Of a DNA stretch of 64,000 nucleotides, positions 1-11,310 are shown piece after piece. The notes beneath the pieces are model-generated. The model did no database searches. It worked only from the letters and a program-made list of their open reading frames with translations, and was not told the DNA's origin. The position numbers and the translations under genes were made by a program. Numbering within the stretch: position 1 is the stretch's first letter; every line of letters begins with the position of its first letter. This DNA comes from Pyrus communis (lineage: Eukaryota; Streptophyta; Magnoliopsida; Rosales; Rosaceae). The stretch covers positions 5,039,060 through 5,103,059 of the forward strand of contig NC_084805.1 in NCBI RefSeq assembly GCF_963583255.1, in the 5' to 3' direction.

Positions 1-48
1 TTAATATTGAGTATTTAGAATTTATGTGACTGTTAAAATTTATGTGAC

Positions 49-70
49 TGGAGAGAGAGAGAGAGAGAGA
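49..70. repeat. (GA)n microsatellite
   Basis: A run of GA dinucleotides lies near the left edge. The rest of 1-860 is AT-rich intergenic DNA in which I see no gene. Confidence 0.8.
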
Positions 71-885
71 TTACTTCGTCAAACTTTTGCTGGATTTAGT
101 TTTTCTGTTTTTGGTGTTTGGGTCATGCTTTGTAGTTTTCCAATCTTTTGTCTTTAAACGTTGTTTACGTGTGAGATGCGCGTCAAATAAATTAGGCCTC
201 TCACTGTCAAGATTTTTTTTGCATCCGTAATGTTTTTAAAATTTGCCCAAAAAATGGGACAAATACATGTCAAATTTGCAGATTCTATCACGGATAACGT
301 TGATACAAAATAAAAGTACTAAAGAATTATTTGATAATTATTTAAGTTTTCAATTTTCAATTAAATGGACCACTACGCAAATGATTAGGAGGACCTTAGG
401 TCTCGTTTGGTAGAAATGATTAGGTTGTATTCAAGTCATTTTGAAGAGAGAAATAGATAACAACCCCCTATGTTATCTAAATTAAATATTACTCATAAAG
501 AAAAGTTCTCTTTTACTTCTCGTTCTATTCATCCATCATTCCATCTACTTTATCTTGATATTTAAGTTACTTGCAATAACGTTCCTTGAGATTCTATGAT
601 TATAGAATTTCTTAAAATTTGAAAAATACTAATACCGTATAAGGTTTCAAATTGTCCATACTTTAAATCAAATAACGTAATGGATGATGTTTTATCACAA
701 TGACGAAATCAATTATACTTGTATATCCTGTATGAATTCAATATCCATTGATCATTTTTTTTATTAATTAAATAACAATTAATTATCTAATCCACTCAAA
801 TTATTACTTTACAAAAAAATCACATAACGTAAAGTGATAAATGAAAGTGAGGAAGGAAAGTCCAGCGAATCTAGTGCATGACCTG

Positions 886-891
886 CACGTG
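886..891. promoter_or_regulatory. G-box (CACGTG) upstream of ADC
   Basis: A palindromic CACGTG core sits about 410 bp upstream of the ADC TATA box. This is the core bound by bZIP and bHLH factors. Plant arginine decarboxylase genes are known to respond to stress and ABA, so a role here is plausible but is inferred only from the motif. Confidence 0.4.
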
Positions 892-1298
892 ACATTCTTC
901 AAACCTGAGTTAATTTTCGCTGCGTGTTTTGGAAAACGTCAATGAGGCGGGTGGCAACAAACTCATCCATACGTGGCACTATCCTATCCGTCCATCGTAA
1001 AAAAAGTCCCCAGAAGTCGCCTCAGTAAGAAACTTCGCGCCACTTTCCTGCTCAAAGTACCGCACTCCTCTCCCTCTCGCGGCGATATTTTAAAACCCAT
1101 CCCATTTTCTCGCCATAGAATAAGTTGGAACCAGGAGACGCCTCGGGAGTCGCTCCTCCCCAAAGAGTGGGTCCCAGTCCACGCCTCAGTTGAACCACGA
1201 AAGAAAAAAAACATTAAAGTAAAAGATATTCATTGATCGAGGCCCAAATCAAAAGGCGGGTCCCACCGGCCCAACCCTAATCCCTTCGATTCCCTCCC

Positions 1299-1306
1299 TA
1301 TATAAA
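1299..1306 (+). promoter_or_regulatory. TATA box of the ADC gene
   Basis: TATATAAA lies 553 bp upstream of the ADC start codon, with pyrimidine-rich sequence after it. Transcription should begin near 1330, which gives a leader of about 530 nt. The position fits the long leader typical of plant ADC mRNAs. Confidence 0.65.
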
Positions 1307-1522
1307 CACCCCCGGCCTCCCATGCAATTCTCGCCAGTTCCTCCTTTTCATTTCAGGATTCTTGACAATCTCCGAAGAAAAGAAAGGGATCCTTGATTTT
1401 TTGTTTCTAATTTTCCCAGCAATTTTCTCGGCCTTTCCCGGAAAATAAAATTTCCCAGTTTCCATTTTTCTCAGGTGACAAAGAAACCACAACAGCCCAT
1501 CCCCTCATCCTTATCCTGTCAC

Positions 1523-1558
1523 ATGCACTGCATGGCTGCGTCTGATTTCGGTGCTTAA
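1523..1558 (+). CDS. Upstream ORF in the ADC leader, 11 codons
   Basis: ATG at 1523 opens an 11-codon reading frame (MHCMAASDFGA) that ends with TAA at 1556-1558, about 300 nt before the ADC start. A second ATG in the same frame lies at 1532. It is the only ATG-started frame I find between the expected transcription start and the ADC start codon. Short upstream ORFs are known to limit translation of polyamine-pathway mRNAs, including some ADC mRNAs. Whether this one is translated is not shown. Confidence 0.45.
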   Translation: MHCMAASDFGA

Positions 1559-1714
1559 AAACCTGTTTTCTGGGCCGCACAATTTCCACCGCTTTTATTC
1601 CGAAACGTTTCTCTTTCTCTCTCCTGAGGCTTCGGCGTGGGGATTTCGGATCCGACTGAAGGGGTTTCTGGATTCCTGACTCCTTTCCGTACACCCCTTT
1701 ACTGCTCCGTTTGC

Positions 1715-1757
1715 GGGGGTAGCCGGGGCTCCGGCCTCGGCGGGTTCTAAAGCCCCC
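1715..1757 (+). promoter_or_regulatory. GC-rich hairpin in the ADC leader (ADC-box-like)
   Basis: In an AT-rich region this stretch is strikingly GC-rich. The arms 1722-1728 (GCCGGGG) and 1735-1741 (CCTCGGC) form a 7-bp RNA stem with one G-U pair and a six-base loop. An outer G5 run at 1715-1719 can pair with C5 at 1753-1757, or with CCCC at 1694-1697 as an alternative fold. The place and nature of the element match what I remember of the conserved ADC-box, a GC-rich leader element that dampens ADC translation and overlaps the site used by the Ralstonia TAL-like effector Brg11. The link is by description only; I could not align it. Confidence 0.5.
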
Positions 1758-1858
1758 ATTCATTACAAACTCACAATTTAACGATTCAAACCCTAACCCC
1801 TAAATTTCTCTAATTCTTAATTTCATTTTTTGATTGATTAATCTTCGCGGAAGAAGAG

Positions 1859-4051
1859 ATGCCGGCCCTGGCTTGTTGCGTGGACGCTGCTGCGGCGCCT
1901 CCCGGCCACCACTTCGCCGGGGATAGCTCTCTTCCCGCGTCGCCGTTCTCAGGCGTACCACCGGCGGCCATCACCACCGCCCCCGCCGCCGACAATTCCC
2001 ATTGGTCCCCGTCCCTCTCGTCCGACCTCTACCGAATCGACGCCTGGGGTGGGCCCTACTTCACCGTCAATTCCTCCGGCAACGTTGCCGTCCGTCCTCA
2101 CGGGAGGGCGACTCTGCCGCACCAGGAGATCGATCTGCTGAAGATCGTGAAGAAGGTTTCGGATCCGAAACCGGACTGCGGGCTCGGGTTGCAGCTACCG
2201 CTCATTGTTCGCCTGCCCGATGTGCTCAAGAACCGGCTCGAGTCGCTCCAGGGCGCCTTCGATCTGGCGATCCGGTCCCACGACTACGGCTCCCACTACC
2301 AGGGCGTGTACCCGGTGAAATGCAACCAGGACCGGTTCATCGTGGAGGACATTGTGAAGTTTGGATCGCCGTTCCGGTTCGGATTGGAAGCCGGGTCGAA
2401 GCCGGAGCTCCTCTTGGCCATGAGCTGCTTATGCAAAGGTAACCCCGATGCCCTTCTCATCTGCAATGGGTTCAAAGACTTGGAATACATTTCTCTGGCG
2501 CTGTTTGCTCGCAAGCTCGCCTTGAACACCGTGATTGTTCTCGAGCAAGAGGAGGAGCTCGATTTGGTCGTTGATTTGAGTCAGAAGCTCGGCGTTCGAC
2601 CTGTGATTGGCGTCCGCGCTAAGCTCAAGACCAAGCATTCGGGCCATTTTGGTTCGACGTCGGGCGAGAAGGGGAAGTTTGGACTCACCACCACTCAGAT
2701 TTTACGCGTTGTGAAGAAGCTTGATAAGCTGGGTATGCTTGATTGCTTTCAGTTGTTGCATTTTCATATCGGGTCTCAGATCCCGTCGACGTATCTGCTC
2801 GCTGATGGCGTATCCGAGGCGGCACAGATCTACTGCGAATTGGTTCGCCTCGGTGCCCAAATGAAGGTCTTAGACATAGGAGGCGGTCTGGGTATTGATT
2901 ATGATGGTTCCAAATCGAGTAACTCGGATATTTCGGTCAGCTACAGCCTTGAAGAGTATGCCTCCGCTGTTGTCCAAGCAGTTCGGAACGTTTGCGAACG
3001 GAGGTCCGTGAAGCACCCGGTGATTTGCAGCGAAAGCGGCCGAGCCCTGGTGTCCCATCACTCGGTTCTGATATTTGAGGCTGTTTCTTCCAGTGCTTGT
3101 GACGATGCTCCTCCCATGTCCGCCTATGAGCTTCAGTACTTCATCGAGGGGCTGACGGAGGAAGCTCGTGCCGATTACCTGAACCTCTCCGCTGCGGCAA
3201 TCAGAGGTGAGTACGAGGCTTGTTTGACGTACGCTGATGTGTTGAAGCAACGGTGTGTTGAACAATTCAAAGAAGGCTCTGTTGGTATTGAGCAATTAGC
3301 CACCGTTGATGGACTCTGTGATATGGTTTCGAAAGCAATCGGAGCATTTGACCCTGTCCGCACATACCATGTGAATCTCTCGGTTTTCACTTCAATTCCA
3401 GACTTCTGGGGTATTGGGCAGATGTTTCCGATTGTCCCGATTCACCGCCTCGACCAGCGGCCGGCGATGAGGGGGGTATTGTCAGACTTGACCTGTGACA
3501 GTGATGGGAAGATCGACAAGTTCATTGGCGGCGAGTCTAGCTTGCCGCTGCATGAGCTGGAAGGCAATGGTGGGAATAATGGCGGTGGGCAAAAGTACTA
3601 TTTAGGGATGTTCTTGGGCGGGGCTTATCAGGAGGCGCTCGGAGGAGTCCACAACCTCTTCGGTGGCCCGAGCATTGTTCGGGTCTCGCAGAGCGATGGT
3701 CCCCACAGCTTTGCAGTGACGCTGGCTGTGCCAGGGCCGTCGTGTGGGGACGTCCTGCGGGTGATGCAGCATGAGCCCGAGCTCATGTTTGAGACGCTGA
3801 AGCACCGCGCGGAGGAGTGCGGGCAGGGCGATGATGGGGGCATGGCAAGTGCAGCTGTGGCCACCAGCCTCGCCGGGTCCTTCCACAACATGCCGTATCT
3901 GGTGACAGCTTCTTCTTGTAGCATGAGTGCAATGAATAACCATGGGTTCTACTATTGCAGCGAGGATGATTACGACGATGTTGTTTCGGATTCGACGGGG
4001 ACTGCTGCTTCTGCCGGTGAGGAGGAACAGTGGTCTTATTGCTGTGCTTAA
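1859..4051 (+). CDS. ADC: Arginine decarboxylase (biosynthetic, plant type)
   Basis: This intronless 730-aa protein converts arginine to agmatine with pyridoxal phosphate (PLP), the first step of the plant arginine route to putrescine and higher polyamines. It belongs to fold-III PLP decarboxylases. Visible signatures are the PLP lysine K154 in YPVKCNQ, the glycine loop DIGGG starting near residue 339, SESGR at 391-395 with the conserved glutamate E392, and the catalytic cysteine C546 in TCDSDGK. The GxxF-type region [11 protein letters not shown] lies before the glycine loop. Length and absence of introns fit plant ADCs (about 700-730 aa). The first about 50 residues are alanine- and proline-rich and may act as a plastid-targeting extension, as proposed for plant ADCs. 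The start ATG is the first in frame after a stop and lies in a purine-rich context. Leader control is described under the hairpin and the upstream ORF. The 3' flank, to about 4440, is U-rich and should hold the 3' UTR. Confidence 0.97.
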   Translation: MPALACCVDAAAAPPGHHFAGDSSLPASPFSGVPPAAITTAPAADNSHWSPSLSSDLYRIDAWGGPYFTVNSSGNVAVRPHGRATLPHQEIDLLKIVKKVSDPKPDCGLGLQLPLIVRLPDVLKNRLESLQGAFDLAIRSHDYGSHYQGVYPVKCNQDRFIVEDIVKFGSPFRFGLEAGSKPELLLAMSCLCKGNPDALLICNGFKDLEYISLALFARKLALNTVIVLEQEEELDLVVDLSQKLGVRPVIGVRAKLKTKHSGHFGSTSGEKGKFGLTTTQILRVVKKLDKLGMLDCFQLLHFHIGSQIPSTYLLADGVSEAAQIYCELVRLGAQMKVLDIGGGLGIDYDGSKSSNSDISVSYSLEEYASAVVQAVRNVCERRSVKHPVICSESGRALVSHHSVLIFEAVSSSACDDAPPMSAYELQYFIEGLTEEARADYLNLSAAAIRGEYEACLTYADVLKQRCVEQFKEGSVGIEQLATVDGLCDMVSKAIGAFDPVRTYHVNLSVFTSIPDFWGIGQMFPIVPIHRLDQRPAMRGVLSDLTCDSDGKIDKFIGGESSLPLHELEGNGGNNGGGQKYYLGMFLGGAYQEALGGVHNLFGGPSIVRVSQSDGPHSFAVTLAVPGPSCGDVLRVMQHEPELMFETLKHRAEECGQGDDGGMASAAVATSLAGSFHNMPYLVTASSCSMSAMNNHGFYYCSEDDYDDVVSDSTGTAASAGEEEQWSYCCA

Positions 4052-4551
4052 GAAGTCTCAAACATCCCTTTAGTTTGATGTCGGTGTGTCTGCCGGGGCT
4101 GTCTGTTTTTAAAATTTAGTTTTAATCTTTTTGTTTTGGTTTTAATCCTTCATGAAGAGCAAGAAAGTCCTTTGTAATTTGTGGCAAAAAAGTTGGGGGA
4201 ATTGGGAGCCGAATGCGCCCTTTTGTAAATTGAGGGGCTTATTCCCCTCTTCCTATGTTTTCTTAGTAGTCAAATATTTTTGCTTTTTAAGATATTATTG
4301 TCTTCCAACCAAATCTGAATTTTTACCTTTTGTTCCTCCTTTGTATGGTACTCGTCATGTTCTCCATTGCATTCTTTCTTTGCATGTTAGGTCAGTTAAC
4401 CAAAACAGTATTCTCGAATTTGAATTCTTTCGTTAGCTTAGAATGCTTCGCAATTAGAGATGACAAATCAACTTATTGAATTGTTATATCAAATTAAATG
4501 GGTCTTAATGGTTATCCATTAACAGCCCAATAGGTTGATCTGTTCTACTCA

Positions 4552-4683
4552 CAATTATGCCTTGATTAAAATTAAATTTGGGATCCTGGGGGGAAGGACT
4601 TTGTGGGCGATTTGGTTCAATTATGCCTTGATTAAAATTAAATTTGGGATCCTGGGGGAAGGGACTTTGTGGGCGATTTGGTT
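4552..4683. repeat. 66-bp tandem duplication
   Basis: Two direct copies of 66 bp start at 4552 and 4618 with only a few differences. Because 66 is a multiple of three, the block yields a spurious repeated open frame. It is not a gene. The surrounding 4440-5270 shows no coding signal. Confidence 0.85.
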
Positions 4684-5270
4684 TGGGTATTGTTTAAGTG
4701 TTACTACGTTTTCTTTCCAAAGCTAGTGACGGCGTTCTTTTGATTACCCTTTTTTCTTTATTCAAATTTGCATTCTTTAATATATATATATATTTTTTTT
4801 TTTTTACAAAAACCATCTGTTCTAATTAAATTTCTTTCATTCTTTAATATATTAGGTCAGTCACAAATTGATAACCCTTCTTGTAAATTAGAATAATTTA
4901 GAACAATGTGAACGTGGAATTATTTGGTAGGGCCTCTTGTGGCGGTTTGGTTTGGGTAGTGTTGAAGTCTTTGATAAAGAAAAATGAAATGGAATGGGGT
5001 CGGTGTGTTTAGAAAAGGGTTGGACAAGGAGATTCTGAGATCATGGGTAGTTGTGGGGTCCGTGCTGTGTGTTTAGTTTCTGTCTTTTTTGGGTGCCTGC
5101 CAATCATTTTGCTTGATTTTGCCTTAAATTGGAGAACATGGAACAGGATTACCGTCAATGTGATATTTTTGACATTACTTTATTGGACTAAAACTTCTTT
5201 TATAATGAACCAGTTTTATGTAAGGCCTTTTGCATCAATTGAAAAGTTTCTTTCGAATAATGGTTGTTTC

Positions 5271-5790
5271 AAGGGTTGGGTTTAGTTCGGAAATCGAATC
5301 CAAACCCTGATCTGGAAAATCGAACTGAAAATTTCAGTGTGAGAAAATTACATACTGAAATCGAATCAAAATTTTCAGCATCCCGAAATTTGATTTAGGA
5401 GAAATAAAGGTCTGATGGCGGTACAAGGATGGTGTCGATCGAAAACTGGAGTGGAAGGAGTGGTGATGGCCGGGTGGCCGTGTAGAACGAGAGGAATGGA
5501 GTCTTCTATTCAAAACAAAGGTTGACAAATAATCTCAACCAATCTGACGGTTAGTATTATTTAGGTTAATATACAAATAGATATATATATATTTTTTTTT
5601 TTTGTTTTTTTAATATTTGGTTCGGATCGGTATTATTGAAAATACGGCCATGCGGTCCAGTACCGAATTATTGGAAATTTTCAGTATCGGTTCCCATAAT
5701 TTTCAAGATTTTCTGTTTCGTTTTTTAGGTAGTCGTTTCGAGATTTTTCGAGTCTGAATTTGGGTACAAAAATTCCAGCCCTAGTTGTTT
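5271..5790. repeat. Probable decayed foldback element
   Basis: The left part (5281-5400) and right part (5640-5790) both carry GAAAATTTTCAG-like and TCGAATC-like blocks in opposite orientation, which suggests an old inverted-repeat element. The ends are not clean and no target duplication was found. No gene is visible from here to 6990. Confidence 0.3.
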
Positions 5791-6239
5791 TATTCAAATT
5801 TAATATACACATCCTATAGAAATGGTGAATGCTTCCATGACCACAATTTTGTGGGCCTGTGGCATAGGCTTGTAGCATCAAGTCTCGAGACATGCTGTGG
5901 TCAAGATTGGCTGTGACACATGTTACATGCAAAGACAACAGATGCACGAAAACTACATATTCAAGGAGGCAACTTGGAAACTCAACAACTATGTAATGTA
6001 TGACTAGTTAAACCCTGTGCTCGAAGTTTTGTGTTTGATTTCTCCCCTCTTGTTACATCATTTGTATCCAACAAAAAAATACAAAACAAGTACAGATGGC
6101 GATTTGAAATGGGGTAGGATAAGAGAGCTAGTGACGTGAGCGAGTGACTGCAGAATTTTAATTATCTTCGACTAGTAACGAAAATTAATGCCTCGTACGT
6201 GATAGGGACAATTAAAACTATCTTGTATTTTAATCTGTA

Positions 6240-6460
6240 TTTGCTTTTCGAGAAGTTGGATGAAGGGTTGGAGATGCTTTGTGTGAACACTACTGATACA
6301 TTTGTATCTTGTACCTGCAATTGATATTTTGTTTTCTTTTTTTTTTTCTAGTCAATTGATATTCCGTTGATGGTGGTTTGAAACGGGATTTTGGGGATGG
6401 AATATTCATAATGCAGCTTGGAACTAAGTGCAGAAGATCCTTGATGATATTTTGTACCCT
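6240..6460. repeat. Left half of a diverged duplicated segment
   Basis: This stretch resembles 11311-11505: both have GGATGAAGG..TTG..AGATGCT followed by GAATATYCATARTGCAG and AGTG..GAAGATCCTT. The continuation of the same duplicate is found at 9960-10060, on the other side of the retroelement remnant. No open frame of note is present. Confidence 0.5.
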
Positions 6461-7919
6461 CTAAGCGATCTTCTATAGATCTCTTTGTCTGTTGATTCCC
6501 TCAATTATGATCTCGCTAAATTTTTTAATGTCGATCGATTGATCCCTGCAAGTTTTCTTGGAGCGATTTTTCCCAAATTTTGGTAATTTGTTGAGAAGTA
6601 TATTACCAACTGTGAATGCAAATTTCTATCTTCTTTTTGGACAAAAATGCATCTGCAAAACAATTAACACTTAAGATCAAGGCCAAAAACATCACGCGTC
6701 CACGATGAATGAGGAGGGCCGAAGAGTCTCTGATGTCAAAGCTAGAATTTGAGAGAGAAAGTGTTTAGAGAATTTTAGGAGAAGAATGGACTTAGGTTTT
6801 GGAGAAAATGAGTGGCTATACATAGAGTTGTGCCCGGTCCTATTAGGAGAATTGGGACCGGCCACATTTGGTTGATTTGTGGGATTGATTGCAAGATATT
6901 ATTTCAATTAGTTTGGCAATTAATCAATTGATTTTGGCAATTAATCCTAATTTGAAAAAGATGATTGTGAGTTACCTTGTGGGTGAGTATTTGATGAAGA
7001 GTGAAGAGAGGTTTAAAAGAATACCATTTTGATCACCTTTGACCTTGATTGAGCCGTTATTGTCCGTTGCGTGCGCGTGGGAATCCTGTGTGCCTCGAGG
7101 GTAATTTTGTCTTCTTTACCCGAAAGTTCACGTGTCGCCTCCTGATTTTCTTGATTATTTTTGGCTCCACAAATGCCCCCACACCTGTTGGGTTGTTCGT
7201 AGTAATTGGCAGCAGGTGTAGAGATCTCCAACGTTGACGCAGATTCCCACTTGGACTTAGAATTAGATTCTTCTAGGAAAATAAAATAAATCGTCTCCAA
7301 AACCTATTTAAGCCTACCTCAAGTAGGGGATTAAATCAACTTCGGAGGGCAATTATTTATCTCTACAAGAAAGAGAGAAAGCTAGAGGATGTTTGTTCCC
7401 CCTCCCCTAGCACTTTTCTTTACTTGCCTGTGCAAAGAACCGTCTTTTGTTGATTTCTTTGTCTTCTCCGCGCCGCACCAATGTAAGAAATTTTTAATTT
7501 TCTTTGTCTTTTTTTTGGGTGGTGTTGCCACGGGGCAGCCGTGGAGGTGGTGTGGCATGTCGGCTGGCAGAGGCCAGGAGTCGGCTTGGCATGGGTCGAG
7601 GAGATGGTATGGTAGGGCCCACAACTTATGCTACTCGGCTTGACTGAAGCCAAAGGTTGGCTTAGCATGGGCTGAGGAAATGGAGTGGCATGGGCCATGG
7701 TTTGGGCTGCCACGTCTGGGTTGCTTACCAAAAATGAGGAAACTACTTAAGTTTGATTTATTAGATGTCATAGATAGAGCAATCAAGGATAAAGTTGCCA
7801 AGATCGGAGCTGCTGAAGATAAAGTGAGTGCGAAGTAGCTCCTGCCCCCTAACCATTTACTGCTTAGCTGGTCTTCAAGTATTCGATCTTTTGAGCTGTG
7901 TAGCCTTCTTGCACAGGAG

Positions 7920-8280
7920 AGTTTACCCAAATGGATGTTGGGGAATTGGTTTATCCTCTCGCGTTGGAGAGCTTACCTAGATAGGTGTCGGGGAATTAGT
8001 TTACCCTCTCACACCGGAGTGCTATTAGTTTAACCTTTTGCACTGAAGAGCAGACCCATATGGGTATTAGGGAATTGGTTTACCTTCTCGCACTGGAGAG
8101 CAGATATGGGTGTCGAGGAATTGGTTTACCCTCTCGCATTGGAGAGCAATTAGTTTATCCTCTTGCACTGGAAAGCAAACCCATATGGGTGTCGGAGAAT
8201 TGTTTACCCTCTCGCACTGGAAAGCAATTAGTTTATCCTCTCATATTGGAGAACAGACCCAGATGAGGGTTTGAGCAATT
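7920..8280. repeat. Minisatellite inside the gypsy remnant
   Basis: Six or more imperfect direct repeats have the core GGAATTGGTTTACCCTCTCGC followed by a CTGGAGAGCA-like block. Spacing varies from about 45 to 65 bp because some units lack the middle part. It encodes nothing convincing in either strand. Confidence 0.8.
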
Positions 8281-8698
8281 GTTGTAGACAGCAGTTGAGC
8301 CAGGCTTATAAATAACTTCTTGAAACTTCATTGAGAATAAAGAAATTGATCAATTGTGCTGGAAGGTAGAAACTGCATAACAAACTGGATAATCTTCGGC
8401 TTGCGAAATCTTATTCATCGAGCTACTTGAGACTTCGAACTTATTTGGAAAAGCCCTAACGAGGCTCAGGGGGGTGATGGAGACTTCCTATGCTTGTGTA
8501 GGCTGTGTCGTTGACCTGTCAAGATACTCGTCGTACCAGCCCTCATTTGTCAACTTCTCAAGGCACTGCTTCCACTTCTAACAGCCGTTGGTAGTGTGGT
8601 CTGGTCCTTGATGGAATGCGCAGTACTTTGTTTGATCTAGCCTAGTAAAATCACCCTTCATGGATGGTGGTAGTTCGAACCAAGGTTCGTTTTTGAGC

Positions 8699-9370
8699 TT
8701 ACGGGGAAATTTGGCCAATTAGAACTGTGAACTTGGTGAATGTTTCGGGCGCTGAGTCTTCTCTAGTCTGGGAATGTTCTATATGCTTCTTTTCTGACTC
8801 GATTTTGTTAGACTGCTTAGCCTCATCCCATAGTGCGTGCTTCTCCACCAAAGCATACGAAGCTGTCAGGGTCAATTCTTTTCCCATGATCAATTTTTCA
8901 AATAAAGGGTGTTCGATGGAAAGCCTATTTCTAAATGCTGCCGTTGTTATGTCTTCGTTGCAGCCAACAATCTTGGCCTTCTCCATCTTGAACCTCTTGA
9001 CATAGTCGCGAATTGTCTCCCAATGGTCTTTTACGATGTTGAAGAGATGGTCGGATGTCCTTTTGATTGAGCGGTTTGACGAATACTCCTTAGTGAAAAC
9101 TAAGGAAAGTTCATTGAAACTTCGGATTGACTACAGCGGTAGGGTGCGAAACCAGTCTTGTGCCTCACCTTGTAGAGTTGTGGCAAATATTTTGCACATA
9201 AACATGTTGTTGTTGTTCTTGTAGAGGATCATGATACTGCGGTAGTGCTTGAGACATCGATCTGGATCTTCGTCTCTCTTATACAAAGTGAAGTGAGGCA
9301 TAGTGAACCTGCAAGGTGGATTTGTCCGCTCGATCTCATCCGTGAAAGGTAATCTACTTATGTTGGTCAT
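8699..9370 (-). pseudogene. Ty3/gypsy gag remnant
   Basis: One minus-strand frame from 9370 down to 8699 encodes a plant gypsy-type Gag (capsid) fragment. The conserved block FATTLQGEAQDWFRTLPL is followed directly by an in-frame TAG at 9131-9133. The same frame then stays open to 8699, through a region with the usual gag pattern WETIRDYVKRF and AFRNRL. The only break seen within the fragment is this stop. A further related open piece at 9575-9775 may be the beginning of the same gene. No zinc knuckle and no pol are present downstream, so the gene is truncated as well as interrupted. Confidence 0.75.
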
Positions 9371-9959
9371 GTCTCATCAAAGCGCATTGTCAGTAGCCTC
9401 ATTGTGCTGGAAATTGCGCAATCGTTCAGTTAAGAGCCTCTCAACCTCCTCTTGAATTTGCCTTTGCTGGGGCAGTGGAACTAATGGCTGCCCGCGGTCG
9501 TGACCTATTGGTCTGGGCCACTTTTTCTATGCTCGACTCGTCTATGCCGTGGTTGCGGTGCATGTGGCACGTTCCTAGAAAACGAGCAAGCTGTTTGCAA
9601 GCTGCCGGTTGAACTTAAGCAATTTGAGTGACTGCTTCTCTTCGTCCGCTATGTTGCCTACCCTGATGTAAGGTGGAGAATGCTCCTGCGAGCCTAGTTG
9701 ATGAGGAGTGATGAAAGGGTTTAAAAGAATACCATTCTGATCACCTTTGACCTCGATTGAGTTGTTATTGTCCATTGCGTGTGCGTGGGAATCCCAGTGT
9801 GCCTCGAGGGTAATTTTGTCTTCTTAATTCAAAAGTCCACATGTCGCCTCCGTGATTTTCTTGATTATTTTTGGCTCCACACCAACCACATTGGAAATAA
9901 GAATACTTGGGTTTATTAGCATGTTAGTGTGATTTTTAAATTAAGAAACTGTTTCCTAT

Positions 9960-10060
9960 CAAATTAATTTAATGGAAAGGAATCTGAACAAACAAGATAC
10001 AACAAGAAAGAGCATATCAGCTCTGAAGAAGATCCAAACATAGATTCTTGAGCTGGTATT
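9960..10060. repeat. Right half of the diverged duplicated segment
   Basis: ATGGAAAGGAATCTGAACA and the sequence after it, including GAGCATAT.CAGCT, match 11645-11740. With 6240-6460 it rebuilds the order of one continuous segment at 11311-11740. No gene is seen between 9883 and 10860. Confidence 0.5.
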
Positions 10061-10859
10061 TTCTAGCATGACGAATTATTTTCGCAGAGAATTAGTCTTT
10101 TACTGTTGTACGCATGAACTGCTTTCGTTTATTTCGAATTTTCTTGTCAATGGATACGTGATTTGATCTATAAGATTGTGATAGTTTTCTGAGAAGAGAT
10201 TGCTATTTATGTTATGTAGTTGCATTTGCTGATTTGCTTAATGGAGAAGTACAAACTCAAATAATTTGACAGCAGATTCGCTTTCACTTGCTGTTTTGAT
10301 GCCATGAGATGGAACACAAGATAATACTACAGATTGGGGATAGAAAGACTAAAGCGCAAGCAAGCAATACTAACGAACGTGGACCTGGAAGAACATCTGT
10401 GGAGAGAATATAAAACTGTGGGATTTGCAAGGTACACGTTCAAGAAAGGAATGGTGCAGTAGATGCAATTTCCTTTTTGTTAATTTGATTGTTACTTCGG
10501 ACCACTAGGCATCGAGTCTTGCTTTCATGGTGTTTCGTAACTTCGGTATGCAATTATTTGTGGTACCAATGCTTTGGTAGCGTTACACCTTGAATAGGAA
10601 TAAGGACTGCTTCCACAGTGAACCAGTGTCATGACATAAAGTTTTGGCTAGCCTTTATGACTTGGATGTCTTTTATCTGCAATGATGAGGTACAAAGAAT
10701 TCGCCCAATTACTAGAGTTCAGAATATATGTAGTAGGAAAATATGCACACGATATTCTTTTCCGCGTTCATTTCTATTAGATTGCCATAACGTCTATTTA
10801 GATTTAAGAACTTTGGTTGTAAGGAATAATATGGCTCGCACTGACGTCGGGTCAGACTA

Positions 10860-11135
10860 AGGCTTGGTTTGGTACTAAGGTGATTTTGAAAAAAGCTGGT
10901 ATAAAAAAAAGCTGGGAGCTGTTTTTGTGTTTGGTAAACATCCAGCTTCAGCTTTTTTTCACAGTTTTGGATGAAAAAAAAGCCAAAAACAAGAAGTTGC
11001 AATACCCAGCTTTGAAAAACCGGCTTTTTTTCACATCTATTTTACATAAGAATTTACCAAACACTATAATACTGTTTTTTTTTTTTTTTTTCAAAAGCAC
11101 TTTTACAAAAAAGTTTACCAAACACTCTGCTGCTT
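10860..11135. repeat. MITE-like element (hAT-type ends)
   Basis: The left end GGCTTGGTTTGGTAC and right-side TTACCAAACACTC are inverted. The inside is full of AAAAAGC/GCTTTTTT blocks repeated in both orientations (AGCTTCAGCTTTTTTTCACAG and its near complement). This is the look of common plant hAT-derived MITEs. The open frame across it is an artefact of repeats. Confidence 0.45.
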
Positions 11136-11276
11136 TATTTCACAGCTGTGCTGTCTTATGCAGAAAGATGATCGCTTACATATGCAAGTTCATCCATTTA
11201 CAATGGCAAATTCTATCTACTAAATGAGTGCTTCGTGTTAGGGAACAAAACACGCAGATAAGTAACATTTATGCTC

Positions 11277-11307
<31 letters not shown>

Positions 11308-11310
11308 TGG

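Larger units (their letters stand above)
6992..9882 (-). mobile_element. Decayed Ty3/gypsy-type element remnant
   Basis: About 180 bp at 6992-7173 and again at 9699-9882 are direct repeats (shared GGTTTAAAAGAATACC and GATTATTTTTGGCTCCACA) and frame a region with a minus-strand gag remnant. On the minus strand each repeat begins TGTGGAGCC, so these may be the LTR starts or duplicated leader sequence; I could not find a primer-binding site that settles it. No protease, reverse transcriptase or integrase is visible, so this is a non-autonomous or deleted element. It interrupts an older duplicated segment. Confidence 0.6.

Noticed and set aside
1322..1396. A longer ATG-started frame of 24 codons upstream of ADC
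   Set aside because: Its ATG is only about 16 bases past the TATA box, so it probably lies upstream of the transcription start.
2002..2442. Long open frame overlapping the ADC gene
   Set aside because: It is a shadow of the GC-rich start of the ADC coding sequence in another frame, with no domain of its own.
5043..5285. 80-codon open frame with hydrophobic stretches
   Set aside because: No homology signal, AT-driven composition, no neighbouring exons and partial overlap with a repeat.
7389..7731. Open frames on both strands near 7.5 kb
   Set aside because: They lie in the non-coding part of the gypsy remnant and encode low-complexity sequence.
7920..8280. Regularly repeated array that might suggest a CRISPR
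   Set aside because: Plant nuclear DNA, no unique spacers of constant size, no cas genes; it is a minisatellite in a transposon.
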